A stretch of 64,000 bases of DNA from Streptomyces tendae (GCF_014650435.1 NZ_BMUY01000008.1:256285-320284); one strand, 5' to 3'. Positions 17,344 through 25,790 are shown, counted from the stretch's first letter. Notes: a model not told the origin generated them from the letters alone. A program made the numbers and translations.

Positions 17344-18264
17344 ATGAACTTCGATGGAACTAGCAGGGTTCGCCCTGGCGATCTTCCGGCGATGGCCTTC
17401 ACCATCCTCTCGGAGAGATTTTTCGATGACCAAGGACACTCCGTTCCCTTCCAACTCCGGGACAAGCGGAACACTCAGGACGACCCCTTCGATGAGTACG
17501 TCACAGAGCTGTTGCGTCAGGAGATGCCAGAGGAAGTCATCGTTCTTCGCGCGGACAAGCCTCTGGTGTCACCGGACGCCGTGATCGCTCGGCCGGAAGA
17601 GTACGAACTGCTAGAGGCCGGCGGGGTGGATTACGACCCGCGTGCCGTCTTCGGCCTTGAGGTCAAGAAAGTTGATCTTGGAAAGAACGGACAGCCTGCC
17701 CGTTCCACGGGATTGGACTACAACAGCACCCCGCCATGCGCGACAATGCGAGTGTACGCTCAGGACGGCAGCGAAATTCGAATTCCGGGCTTCTACCTAT
17801 TCGTTGCGTTGGAAGGCGACAGAGAGAGCGGCACCGTGCAAGTGCACTCCATGGTGCTGGTAGCCGGTGCTGTCCTCAATAAGGATGTCGACCTGTACGA
17901 CAGCATCACAGGCACCCGAACGAAGCAGATCGGACTCGGCACCTACGGCGACGGGGCCAATCGCCTGCGGCCTATGCTGCTGTTCTCCAACCCGCTTGGC
18001 TGGGACTGGACGCTGAAGGCAGCTACGCTGATCAGCGAGCGGAATGATCTCGCGGACGAGCAGCCTCTCGTCCATGTGCGCGACATGACCCGCACTGTCT
18101 CGCCCGGGGTGTTCGAGCTCTTCCACTGTTACCGACTTGCCAGGCTATCTCCCTCCAGGGAGGACACCGCGCTGGATCCCTTCCCTCAGCCGTCGAAGCG
18201 CAAGGAAGAGACAGCTCAGCGAGGCCGCTTCCAGATCGACCTCCGGACGTTCACCCTCGGTTAG
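17344..18264 (+). CDS. Predicted PD-(D/E)XK restriction endonuclease
   Basis: A 306-residue protein I cannot place in a named family. It contains a textbook nuclease signature: Pro-Asp at residues 77-78 (SPDAVIARPEEY), then Glu-Val-Lys at 106-108 in VFGLEVKKVD. The spacing and hydrophobic beta-strand context are those of PD-(D/E)XK enzymes. The downstream IPGFYLFVALEGD could be the next core strand. Codon use is clearly less GC-rich than the flanking housekeeping genes. Its 3' end overlaps by 14 bp the end of the convergent DNA methyltransferase gene, an arrangement known from type II restriction-modification pairs. Start ATG 17344; ATG 17392 (MAFTILSERF) is an alternative. Specificity is unknown. 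Confidence 0.65.
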   Translation: MNFDGTSRVRPGDLPAMAFTILSERFFDDQGHSVPFQLRDKRNTQDDPFDEYVTELLRQEMPEEVIVLRADKPLVSPDAVIARPEEYELLEAGGVDYDPRAVFGLEVKKVDLGKNGQPARSTGLDYNSTPPCATMRVYAQDGSEIRIPGFYLFVALEGDRESGTVQVHSMVLVAGAVLNKDVDLYDSITGTRTKQIGLGTYGDGANRLRPMLLFSNPLGWDWTLKAATLISERNDLADEQPLVHVRDMTRTVSPGVFELFHCYRLARLSPSREDTALDPFPQPSKRKEETAQRGRFQIDLRTFTLG

Positions 18265-20413
18265 AGCGCACACCGAGGACGGCGGCAGCTTCAGTAACTG
18301 CCTCACCAGCTGCCGCCGTTAGCGATTCCACCGTCAGAGAGTTACCAGGAAGCGTGTGCAGCGCCAGAACGGACCCTCTGACCACCGACTCAACATCCGC
18401 ATAACCGACCTTGACGCCTGCCTCCTGACACTCGCGCAGTGCAGTAGTGGAACGTTCTCGAACTGCCTCAACGGTGGCCATCTCGGGAATGGTATGCCCT
18501 GCAGGTCGGCATACCACGATTGAGTCCAAGTTGGAAGGATCAGCGGCACTGGACTTGACGGTGCTGGTGCTCATCTCCGCCTTTACGGGCTGGATTGCGG
18601 TGATCACCAACCCCGCGGCCTCCAGCGCTTTTACCAACTCGACCCATCCAGCGATGCGTGCTTGATGGAAGGTGAAGGCGAGGATTCCGTTCGGCTTGAG
18701 CAGGCGCGAGCACTCTTTCCACACAGCGGCAATGGCGCGACCGAACTCCGCAGGATCAGCGGATTGAACCTCGTCCGGATGACGGGTCGTGGCGGACTGT
18801 ACCGGATAATTGTCGAAAGGATGGATTCGGCGAAGCCAGGCGTGAAAGAAGTCGGCGAGTTCGCTGTAGTGGACGTTGTCCATGAACGGCGGATCGGTGA
18901 TTACCAAGTCGACTGATGCGTCCGGGAGATCGAACGAGGCAGACGAGCCGCAGTGGACGTACGCGCCGGCCCTCCCATACTCGAAGTCTTCAACGTCTCC
19001 CATTTTCAGCGAAAGAGGTTGTGACAATCCGAAGACGCGCTCTGGGCTATTGCCTACCGGCACTAGGTCATGCGGCTGGCGTTTGTATTCCCATGCACGG
19101 ATGATGCGTGACTGATAGAGCGTGGAGAAAGCCCCGGAGGACGCAGGCGTGCCCCACGGATGCGCTTCGAGCGGCGTCCTCTCGGGCTTCAGCACGTGGT
19201 TGGAAAACATGTGCCGAACGGCTCCGGTCCCTTCACCCTTGAAGGAGCAGAAAAGGTTATTGAACTCCAACACGCCGGAGAAGAGCGCAGCCAGCGCCTC
19301 ACGCTCGGAATTCGGGATGAGATCACGGATTGCCGAGCCGAGCAGACCCAAGCTGTAGAGTTGACGGGCGTTGAAGAACTGTCGCCACTCTCGATAGTTC
19401 CAGCGGATCGCCTGCCGGGTGTTGTGTCCATCATCGAGGGTGCCGACGGGCAGTACAAGCTCAGAACGCCGCTCGTCTAGAAGCTTCTCGGCTTCTGCAT
19501 AGAGGGCTCGATCGAAGTCATCGATTGGTTCGTACAGTCGCGCTCCATCAGCACCGAGAACTTGTTTTGCGTACATCCGGAACTGCGGAGGCTGATCCCC
19601 GAGAGCATCGAGGACTTTTGTCCTATGCCCTTGGGGGCACGTCATATTCGCACGGTTGACTGGTCCAGTCAGGCCAGAGGTGCGGCCACAGGAGTCGCAG
19701 GCTAGCTGATCATCTTTCACCACGTTGACGATCACGACTGCGTGGCAGTGTGGACACGTCGCCCTACTGGTCGGGTACTTTTTCGGGTAAGCGTGCTGTG
19801 CGAACACGTACCGACTAAACAGTTCGACCGGCGGTTCGTCCGAAGGGCATTGCGGGCACGGAACGAGAGCAACCCAAAAATAGTAGAGGACAGGGCGGCC
19901 GTGCTTGTCCCGATGTAGTCGATCGATCTCGTGGCGAACCTGACTTTCCACCTGCTTGAACGCCTGGTCCAGGCGTGCGCGGTCCCACTGAGCCAATGCC
20001 TGCCGCTGCACCAAAGTAGCAACAGGATTGATATCCCTGCCGACCACCTTTGCGCCCAGCTTGGCCGCCTCGGCCAGCGTGGTCCCCGAACCGGCGAATG
20101 GGTCGCAGACGACAAGGCCATCGAGCCGCAGTGCATTGCTGTAGCACTCGATCGCGTCCTGTTCGTCTTCTGCCACTGCGGCGGCCAGGATTCCACGGAA
20201 AACGGAGCCGAGTCGCTGCGCCCACCACTTGTGGGTGTGCGTGGCAGGGCGGTGCACTTCCTTACGCCAAGACTCCCGCTCGGCAGCAGCCGATACGGCT
20301 CCGGCAGGAAAGCCCGTCTCAAGCGCCGTCGCCGCCGGGACCACGCTCCGGATGATCGACGTCGGGCCATCGTCCGCAGCTCCAAACATGCTCTCCTGCT
20401 CGAAGATCGTCAC
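18251..20413 (-). CDS. Zn-ribbon DNA methyltransferase (DUF1156/COG1743-like)
   Basis: SAM-dependent DNA methyltransferase of 720 residues. Motif I (DPFAGSGTT, residues 104-112) comes first and the catalytic motif IV DPPF (507-510) near the C-terminus, an alpha-like order with a long target-recognition region between. That region holds Cys pairs at 186/189, 220/223 and 239/242 plus Cys259, forming Zn ribbons as in COG1743 adenine-type methylases. The N-terminal HTHKWWAQRLG matches the DUF1156 opening. GTG 20413 follows GGAGG with suitable spacing. Likely the protective partner of the convergent nuclease; base specificity (N6-A or N4-C) cannot be read. Confidence 0.85.
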   Translation of the reverse strand: MTIFEQESMFGAADDGPTSIIRSVVPAATALETGFPAGAVSAAAERESWRKEVHRPATHTHKWWAQRLGSVFRGILAAAVAEDEQDAIECYSNALRLDGLVVCDPFAGSGTTLAEAAKLGAKVVGRDINPVATLVQRQALAQWDRARLDQAFKQVESQVRHEIDRLHRDKHGRPVLYYFWVALVPCPQCPSDEPPVELFSRYVFAQHAYPKKYPTSRATCPHCHAVVIVNVVKDDQLACDSCGRTSGLTGPVNRANMTCPQGHRTKVLDALGDQPPQFRMYAKQVLGADGARLYEPIDDFDRALYAEAEKLLDERRSELVLPVGTLDDGHNTRQAIRWNYREWRQFFNARQLYSLGLLGSAIRDLIPNSEREALAALFSGVLEFNNLFCSFKGEGTGAVRHMFSNHVLKPERTPLEAHPWGTPASSGAFSTLYQSRIIRAWEYKRQPHDLVPVGNSPERVFGLSQPLSLKMGDVEDFEYGRAGAYVHCGSSASFDLPDASVDLVITDPPFMDNVHYSELADFFHAWLRRIHPFDNYPVQSATTRHPDEVQSADPAEFGRAIAAVWKECSRLLKPNGILAFTFHQARIAGWVELVKALEAAGLVITAIQPVKAEMSTSTVKSSAADPSNLDSIVVCRPAGHTIPEMATVEAVRERSTTALRECQEAGVKVGYADVESVVRGSVLALHTLPGNSLTVESLTAAAGEAVTEAAAVLGVRSNRG

Positions 20414-20525
20414 TTGTACCTCCAGGTTCCATCCCAGTATCTCCGGTCATCGCCACCGCTTGGCCGGCCCACCACATCACAGGGCTCAGTCGCACTGCGA
20501 ACGAGACCTGGGGCCACGCCTCATG

Positions 20526-20619
20526 TGACCTAGGTCGATCTAGTTCGCATGAGGAGGCTATCGAGGTGGTCCCGTGGTCGGCAAGACGATGCGGCCAACT
20601 GACCTAGAGCGATTAGGAT
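20526..20619. promoter_or_regulatory. Repeated operator-like sites and leaderless promoter of GntR gene
   Basis: Two related direct repeats, TGACCTAGGTCGATCTAG (20526-20543, containing the palindrome GACCTAGGTC) and TGACCTAGAGCGATTAG (20600-20616). The second overlaps TAGGAT (20614-20619), which lies exactly 6 nt before the ATG at 20626, the spacing of leaderless streptomycete promoters. A 7-bp inverted repeat, CCTCATG/CATGAGG (20519-20525, 20548-20554), brackets the first site. Confidence 0.5.
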
Positions 20620-20625
20620 CACTAC

Positions 20626-21033
20626 ATGGAGTTGAGTCCTGACGACCGGCGCCCGGCCTACCTGCAAATCGCTGCCACGCTCCGCGAAGACATCGCAACC
20701 GGGAAGCTTGGACCCGGAAGTCGAATCCCGTCCGGCCGGGAGTTGGCGCAGGAGTTCGGTACGGCGCTAATGACAGTCCAGCATGCTCTACGCGTCCTTC
20801 GCGATGAAGGGCTCGTGATTTCCCAGCAAGGCCGGGGGGTGTTCGTCCAGGCTCCCGCAGAAGCCAACCCGCAAGCGCTGGAGCCTCACTCCTTGGAGGT
20901 AGCCGTCGCAACCCAGCTCGAATCCATTCACCTTGAGCTAAGCAAGATGAACGAGCGATTGACATCCATCGAGCAGCAGCTCGCAGACTGGCGTGGTGAA
21001 CGGCGGGAGGACGCCAGCCACGACCGTCCGTAG
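20626..21033 (+). CDS. Small GntR-type winged-helix regulator
   Basis: A 135-residue repressor-like protein. The N-terminal 70 residues are a GntR wHTH (PAYLQIAATLREDIATGKL, then GSRIPSGRELAQEFG and TVQHALRVLRDEGLV). The remainder lacks an effector-binding domain and forms a predicted coiled coil (LESIHLELSKMNERLTSIEQ). Such minimal GntR proteins are common on actinomycete plasmids and integrative elements. It is divergent from the methyltransferase gene and probably controls the divergent promoter region, including itself; a role as controller of the restriction cassette is inference. Confidence 0.85.
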   Translation: MELSPDDRRPAYLQIAATLREDIATGKLGPGSRIPSGRELAQEFGTALMTVQHALRVLRDEGLVISQQGRGVFVQAPAEANPQALEPHSLEVAVATQLESIHLELSKMNERLTSIEQQLADWRGERREDASHDRP

Positions 21034-21299
21034 GCGAACAGGCTGCGGACCGCGAGATGGCCGTGAGAGTGCCGACCTTGTGGATTGTCTGTGGACCAAT
21101 TCCAACGATCTGGGAGGGGATGCAGCTTCGAGCCAGCGCAATGGCTATGAGGCAAAGCGGTCCTCCGGAGCCGTGTTGGTTGCCGAAGCTGCTCAAGACT
21201 GTTCCGCAGCGTTAGCCGAGCGTCGTTGTTCGCCAGTATCGGCAAGCCTGAGCACCGGAGTTGGCATCACTTCTTCTCCCTGCGGGGCAGGATGGAGCC

Positions 21300-21998
21300 A
21301 TGGCATCCACCGACCTGTCCCGCCTGCAGATGCCGCGCGCGTGCCGTGAGGCCCTTGTCAAGCAGCGATCAGAGCGGATCGACGGTCACACCATCCCCAT
21401 CGCCACCGACTGGTGGAACACCGAGATAGCCGCCGCTCACCTGCCAGGTGTGCCCGTGACCGAACCAGATGTCGCGCAACTCAGTCGCGGTGACCTATTC
21501 AGGGACGCGGCCAACCTTGATGCGGGCGGCGAAGAGGAACTGCTTCGATTTCTGTGGCGAGTCCTCGCCTGGGGCAGCGGCAGGAGGCTCCGCCTCAACC
21601 GCCAGCGCATCCAAGCGGTGGCGGATAGCCCGTCCTCAGCCGTGGCGGCTCTGCGCCAGGCTCTGCAGGCGGCTCTCGAAGATCCGGCGCATGCGTACGA
21701 AGCTCTGCGCCCGGGAGGCCGCAACGCCATTGCCTATCTGGGTCCGGCGTTCTCGACCAAGCTCTTGTATTTCGCGGGCAGTGGCGCGCTCGACCACCCG
21801 TGCGTGATTCTCGACTCCCAGGTAGCCGCCACGCTCAGAGACATCTGCAAGTGGGACTCACTCGGTGAGCACGGATGGCCCACCAGCACCTACGTCCGGT
21901 ACTGCGCGCTCCTGGACCGTTGGGCCCACGAGGAGAGCAAGCAGCTCGGGCGCCGCGTCGGCATCGACGAGATCGAACGCTGGCTGTTCAAGCCCTGA
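21300..21998 (+). CDS. OGG-fold DNA glycosylase-like protein
   Basis: A 232-residue protein with a helix-hairpin-helix glycosylase core resembling 8-oxoguanine glycosylase. The segment YLGPAFSTKLLYFAG aligns with the HhH motif of OGG1 (GVGTKVADC) and supplies the catalytic Lys. ILDSQVAATLRD aligns with the PVDVHMWHIA region and supplies the catalytic Asp. Both key residues are kept. The C-terminal DEIERWLF is typical of the bacterial OGG-fold family annotated in actinomycetes. ATG 21300 is used, with only a poor ribosome site. It belongs to the low-GC island with the nuclease and methylase; whether it repairs host DNA or attacks modified foreign DNA is unknown. Confidence 0.65.
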   Translation: MASTDLSRLQMPRACREALVKQRSERIDGHTIPIATDWWNTEIAAAHLPGVPVTEPDVAQLSRGDLFRDAANLDAGGEEELLRFLWRVLAWGSGRRLRLNRQRIQAVADSPSSAVAALRQALQAALEDPAHAYEALRPGGRNAIAYLGPAFSTKLLYFAGSGALDHPCVILDSQVAATLRDICKWDSLGEHGWPTSTYVRYCALLDRWAHEESKQLGRRVGIDEIERWLFKP

Positions 21999-22021
21999 CT
22001 GACCGATCTCTGTACAGCTAC

Positions 22022-22361
22022 GGATCAGATGGCTTCTGACATCCATTGCTGACAGTAACGACGCCGGACAGGGACGTACACCAGCGTCTCTGTCCGGCCG
22101 TCGCACCAGTCGCCGACACCAGTTGGAGCGGAGCGGATCGAACTCCTTAGAGCGGCGGTCACTGCCCGGCATGAACCCCTGCGCGGACGTTGTGACCGAC
22201 CACGCTTCCCAGGTATCCCCTACAAGTGAGCAGTTCACGAGAAGCCATAGGCCGTAGGCGGTGCACTGAGCCTGCGGTAAGCCTGCTCCGGATCCAGGCG
22301 ACGGGGCCGTCTCCGGGCCGTCCAAGGGCGGCCCATGACAACCGCCAACGACCAACAACGA
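22022..22361. other. Non-coding stretch at right end of island
   Basis: About 340 bp with no ORF of protein-like composition on either strand, between the glycosylase-like gene and the pmt terminator. I see no integrase remnant, tRNA or direct repeat that would define an attachment site. Confidence 0.5.
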
Positions 22362-22396
22362 CTACGAGGGCGCGGCAGGCTGCCTCGCTCTCGTAG
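22362..22396. terminator. Hairpin terminator of pmt
   Basis: A 17-bp near-perfect inverted repeat (CTACGAGGGCGCGGCAG at 22362-22378, CTGCCTCGCTCTCGTAG at 22380-22396, two mismatches) 14 bp beyond the pmt stop. Confidence 0.65.
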
Positions 22397-22409
22397 TGTG
22401 TCCGTCCAG

Positions 22410-24155
22410 CTAAACCCACGTATCCAGCCACATCCGCGCTCTCCACTCCTCCATCGGGATCGCCGTGCCCGTGTACAGGGGCCAGAAGTAGATGAAGTTC
22501 CAGGCGATGAGGAGGACCAGGACGCCCGCTCCCGTCGCGCCCGCGACTCTGCGGGTGTCGGTGCAGCCGGGGCGGCCGATGATCGCGCCCAGGAGCATGG
22601 CCACCGCGAGGCACAGGAACGGGACGAAGACGACGGCGTAGAAGAGGAAGATCGTGCGCTCCTGGTACATGAACCAGGGGAGGTAGCCGGCGGCCACGCC
22701 GCAGGCGATGGCGCCCGCGCGCCAGTCGCGGCGGAAGAGCCAGCGCCACAGGACGTACAGGAGGGCGAAGCAGCCCACCCACCAGAGGAGGGGTGTGCCC
22801 AGGGCGAGGACCTCGCGGGCGCACTTCTCGCCCGCGTCGACCGGGCAGCCGTCCGAGCCCGCCGACGGGGACTCGTAGAAGTAGGAGACCGGGCGGCCCA
22901 GGACGATCCAGCTCCAGGGGTTCGACTGGTAGGTGTGCGGCGAGGTCAGGTGGGTGTGGAACTCCAGGACCTGGGTCTCGTAGTGCCACAGGCTGCGCCA
23001 CCAGTCGGGGAAGAGCCACGACCAGGAACTGTTCGCGCCGTCCTTCGTCGCCCAGTCGCGGTAGTAGCCGCCGGTGCCGTCGGAGGGGGAGAGGATCCAG
23101 CCCAGCCAGGAGAGGAGGTACGTCGCCAGGGCCACCGGGACCGTGGAGAGGAAGGCCCAGCCCAGGTCGCGGCGCAGTACCGCGCGGTAGGGGTGGTGGG
23201 CGCCCGCGACGCGGCGGGAGCCTACGTCCCACAGCACCGCCATCACGCAGAAGGCCGCCATGATGTAGAGGCCGTTCCACTTGGTGGCCGCCGCCAGGCC
23301 CAGCATCAGGCCCGCCGTCAGCCGCCACGGACGCCATCCGAGGCGGAGGGTCTCGGCAATGTGCGCGTCCGGGCGGACGCGGCCGTCCTCGTCCACCGGA
23401 AGTGCCGCGGCGAGTCTCGAACGGGCCTTGTCGCGGTCGACGACCAGGCAGCCGAAGGCGGCCAGCACGAAGAACATCAGCACGCTGTCCAGCAGCGCGG
23501 TGCGGCTCATCACGAAGTGCAGGCCGTCCAGCGCCATCAGGGCGCCCGCCAGGCAGCCGAGGAACGTGGAGCGGAACAGGCGGCGGCCGATCCGGCACAG
23601 CAGCAGCACCGACAGCGTGCCAAGCAGCGCCGTCATGAAGCGCCAGCCGAAGGGGTCGAAGCCGAACAGCAGTTCGCCGAGGCCGATGACGTACTTGCCG
23701 ACCGGCGGATGCACCACGTACGCCGCGTCGGTCGGGATCGGGACGTCGCCGCCGCTGTTCAGGATCAGGTCGTTGGCGTTCTTGTCCCAGTTGACCTCGA
23801 AGCCGCGGTGGATCAGCGCCCACGCGTCCTTGGCGTAGTACGTCTCGTCGAATATCACCGCCTTCGGGCTGCCCAGGTTCCAGAACCGCAGCACCCCCGC
23901 GAGCAGTGCCACCAGCAGCGGACCGCCCCACGCCGACCAGCGGGTCACCCGGTCGGCGAGCGGCTTCGACAGGCCCAGGAAGACCCACAGGCGCGGGCTC
24001 GGGCTCGTGTACGGCGGCACCAGCCGGTCGCGGACGTCGCCGGTCGCGGGCCCCGCCGGGTAGCCGAAGCGGCGCAGCCGCTGCTGCCAGGTGGGCCGCT
24101 CGTCGTGCGGGGCCTGGTCGTGCAGGGTGTCCGTGGAGGACGCGGTACTGGTCAC
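22410..24155 (-). CDS. pmt: Protein O-mannosyltransferase (GT39)
   Basis: Integral membrane enzyme that transfers mannose from polyprenol phosphate mannose to Ser/Thr of exported proteins; in streptomycetes this pathway also makes the phiC31 receptor. About 581 residues with roughly ten hydrophobic helices. The essential acidic pair of GT39 enzymes is in VIFDETYYAKDAW in the first periplasmic loop. HPPVGKYVIGLG and SRTALLDSVLMFF are further family blocks. GTG 24155 is chosen because TACGAT (24167-24162) lies 6 nt upstream, implying a leaderless transcript; GTG 24185 is possible. Divergent from rsmI. Confidence 0.92.
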   Translation of the reverse strand: MTSTASSTDTLHDQAPHDERPTWQQRLRRFGYPAGPATGDVRDRLVPPYTSPSPRLWVFLGLSKPLADRVTRWSAWGGPLLVALLAGVLRFWNLGSPKAVIFDETYYAKDAWALIHRGFEVNWDKNANDLILNSGGDVPIPTDAAYVVHPPVGKYVIGLGELLFGFDPFGWRFMTALLGTLSVLLLCRIGRRLFRSTFLGCLAGALMALDGLHFVMSRTALLDSVLMFFVLAAFGCLVVDRDKARSRLAAALPVDEDGRVRPDAHIAETLRLGWRPWRLTAGLMLGLAAATKWNGLYIMAAFCVMAVLWDVGSRRVAGAHHPYRAVLRRDLGWAFLSTVPVALATYLLSWLGWILSPSDGTGGYYRDWATKDGANSSWSWLFPDWWRSLWHYETQVLEFHTHLTSPHTYQSNPWSWIVLGRPVSYFYESPSAGSDGCPVDAGEKCAREVLALGTPLLWWVGCFALLYVLWRWLFRRDWRAGAIACGVAAGYLPWFMYQERTIFLFYAVVFVPFLCLAVAMLLGAIIGRPGCTDTRRVAGATGAGVLVLLIAWNFIYFWPLYTGTAIPMEEWRARMWLDTWV

Positions 24156-24161
24156 CGCGCC

Positions 24162-24167
24162 ATCGTA
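24162..24167 (-). promoter_or_regulatory. Leaderless -10 element of pmt
   Basis: TACGAT on the minus strand, six bases before the GTG at 24155; no ribosome site is present. This decides the start. Confidence 0.45.
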
Positions 24168-24227
24168 GGGAACCGCGCTGTGCACGTCCCGTGCATGGCC
24201 CTCCCGGGTGCGGATACGTTCCCCTTC

Positions 24228-24273
24228 CGGGAGGACCGGCCGGGAGGACTGCGGGAGGACTGCGGGAGGGCTG
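24228..24273 (+). repeat. 11/12-bp purine-rich tandem repeats before rsmI
   Basis: About four copies of CGGGAGGACTG-like units in the 5' flank of rsmI. Every unit contains GGGAGG, a Shine-Dalgarno-like string. Confidence 0.7.
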
Positions 24274-24286
24274 GGAGGATGGGGGC

Positions 24287-25195
24287 GTGACTGGAACCCT
24301 TGTACTCGCGGGCACTCCCATCGGCGACGTCCAGGACGCCCCGCCCCGGCTCGCCGCGGAACTGGCCGGTGCGGACGTCGTCGCCGCCGAGGACACCCGG
24401 CGGCTGCGCCGGCTCACCCAGGCGCTCGGCGTGGCACCCGCGGGGCGTGTCGTGTCGTACTTCGAGGGCAACGAGTCCGCCCGTACGCCGGAGCTGGTGG
24501 AGGAGCTGGCCGGGGGAGCGCGGGTGCTGCTGGTCACCGACGCCGGGATGCCGTCGGTGTCCGACCCCGGGTACCGGCTGGTGGCCGCGGCCGTCGAGCG
24601 CGGTGTGCGCGTCACCGCCGTCCCCGGGCCGTCCGCCGTGCTGACCGCGCTCGCCCTGTCGGGGCTGCCGGTCGACCGGTTCTGCTTCGAGGGCTTCCTG
24701 CCCCGCAAGGCCGGTGAGCGGCTGACCCGGCTGCGCGAGGTCGCCGAGGAGCGCCGGACCCTCGTCTACTTCGAGGCCCCGCACCGCCTCGACGACACCC
24801 TCGCCGCCATGGCCGAGGTCTTCGGCACCGACCGGAGGGCCGCCGTCTGCCGGGAACTGACCAAGACGTACGAGGAGGTCAAACGCGGAGGGCTCGGTGA
24901 GCTGGCCGCGTGGGCCGGTGAAGGGGTACGGGGGGAGATCACCGTCGTCGTCGAGGGGGCACCGGAGAAGGGGTCCGAGGAGGTCGGCGCCGAGGAGCTG
25001 GTGCGGCGGGTGCGGGTGCGCGAGGAGGCGGGGGAGCGGCGCAAGGAGGCGATCGCCGCGGTGGCCGCCCAGGTCGGCGTGCCCAAGCGGGAGGTGTTCG
25101 ACGCGGTGGTGGCGGCGAAGAACGCGGCCAAGAACGCGGCCAAGGACGAGGCCAAGGACAAGGCCAAGGACGCGGCGAAGGACGTGGGGATCTGA
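24287..25195 (+). CDS. rsmI: 16S rRNA 2'-O-ribose C1402 methyltransferase
   Basis: SAM-dependent methylase that modifies the ribose of C1402 in the decoding centre. The tetrapyrrole-methylase fold is clear: TLVLAGTPIGD at the N-terminus, DAGMPSVSDPG and PGPSAVLTALALSGLP in the SAM region, and FEGFLPRKAGER. GTG 24287 starts the family sequence directly. 302 residues, slightly long, because the C-terminus (about 275-302) is a repeated Lys/Ala/Asp/Asn tail resembling histone H1-like tails. Divergent from pmt. Confidence 0.92.
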   Translation: MTGTLVLAGTPIGDVQDAPPRLAAELAGADVVAAEDTRRLRRLTQALGVAPAGRVVSYFEGNESARTPELVEELAGGARVLLVTDAGMPSVSDPGYRLVAAAVERGVRVTAVPGPSAVLTALALSGLPVDRFCFEGFLPRKAGERLTRLREVAEERRTLVYFEAPHRLDDTLAAMAEVFGTDRRAAVCRELTKTYEEVKRGGLGELAAWAGEGVRGEITVVVEGAPEKGSEEVGAEELVRRVRVREEAGERRKEAIAAVAAQVGVPKREVFDAVVAAKNAAKNAAKDEAKDKAKDAAKDVGI

Positions 25196-25352
25196 GGGGA
25201 TCCGTAGGGTCGCCCTTGACCCGTCCCTGACGTTGCGGGCGTTCCTGCCAAGGACAGCTCAAATCGGCTAAAACACTCGGCAGCGCCTGGTGCTTTCCCG
25301 CTGGTGGAGGAGTCCACTGGAGGAAGGAACCGAACGAACCGAAGGAGCCGGG

Positions 25353-25790
25353 ATGAGCATGAGTGAGAGCACCGTGCGGACCCGAGTGCGTGCCGGTGCC
25401 ACCGCCGTCGTCCACGAGTCGTACTCCTTCGCCTGCATGCGCTGCGGGCACGGCTGGGAGCAGTCGTTCGAGATCGAGCACCACACGGACGCCGACGGCC
25501 ACGCGTTCGTGCTCTACGTCGCGGACGGCCGCGTCGTGCCCTCCCCGCTGACCCGGCCGGCCTGCGCCACCTGCGACAGCCACGTCGTACGGATCCTGCG
25601 CCCGGGCCGGGTGGCCTCGGTGCGGGGCGCCACCCACACCGTCCACCGGGTGCCGCCGGCCGGCCCCCTCGAGGTGCCGCTGGTGCCCGAGACGCCGGGG
25701 CCGGGGGCGCCGGGACTGTCCGGCGGACGCCGGCACTGGCACCTGACCGACCTCCTGCACGCCTTCCACCTCCACCGCAGGGCGAGCTGA
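25353..25790 (+). CDS. Cys-rich zinc-ribbon-like hypothetical protein
   Basis: A 145-residue protein of unknown function. Two CxxC pairs, CMRC (about residue 28) and CATC (about residue 71), probably bind one zinc. Between them is a short beta-rich segment (GHAFVLYVADGRVVPSPL). The C-terminus is Pro/Gly-rich and ends in a His-rich helix (LTDLLHAFHLHRRAS). ATG 25353 follows AAGGAG (25342-25347) at 5 nt; ATG 25359 is an alternative. Conserved in position before tatD in streptomycetes as far as I recall. Confidence 0.7.
   Translation: MSMSESTVRTRVRAGATAVVHESYSFACMRCGHGWEQSFEIEHHTDADGHAFVLYVADGRVVPSPLTRPACATCDSHVVRILRPGRVASVRGATHTVHRVPPAGPLEVPLVPETPGPGAPGLSGGRRHWHLTDLLHAFHLHRRAS

Noticed and set aside
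21034..21299. Possible short gene between the GntR and glycosylase genes
   Set aside because: Open frames here on both strands lack protein-like composition and start signals.
16687..22409. Attachment sites or integrase for the nuclease/methylase island
   Set aside because: I found no flanking direct repeats, tRNA or recombinase in the window, so no mobile element is called.
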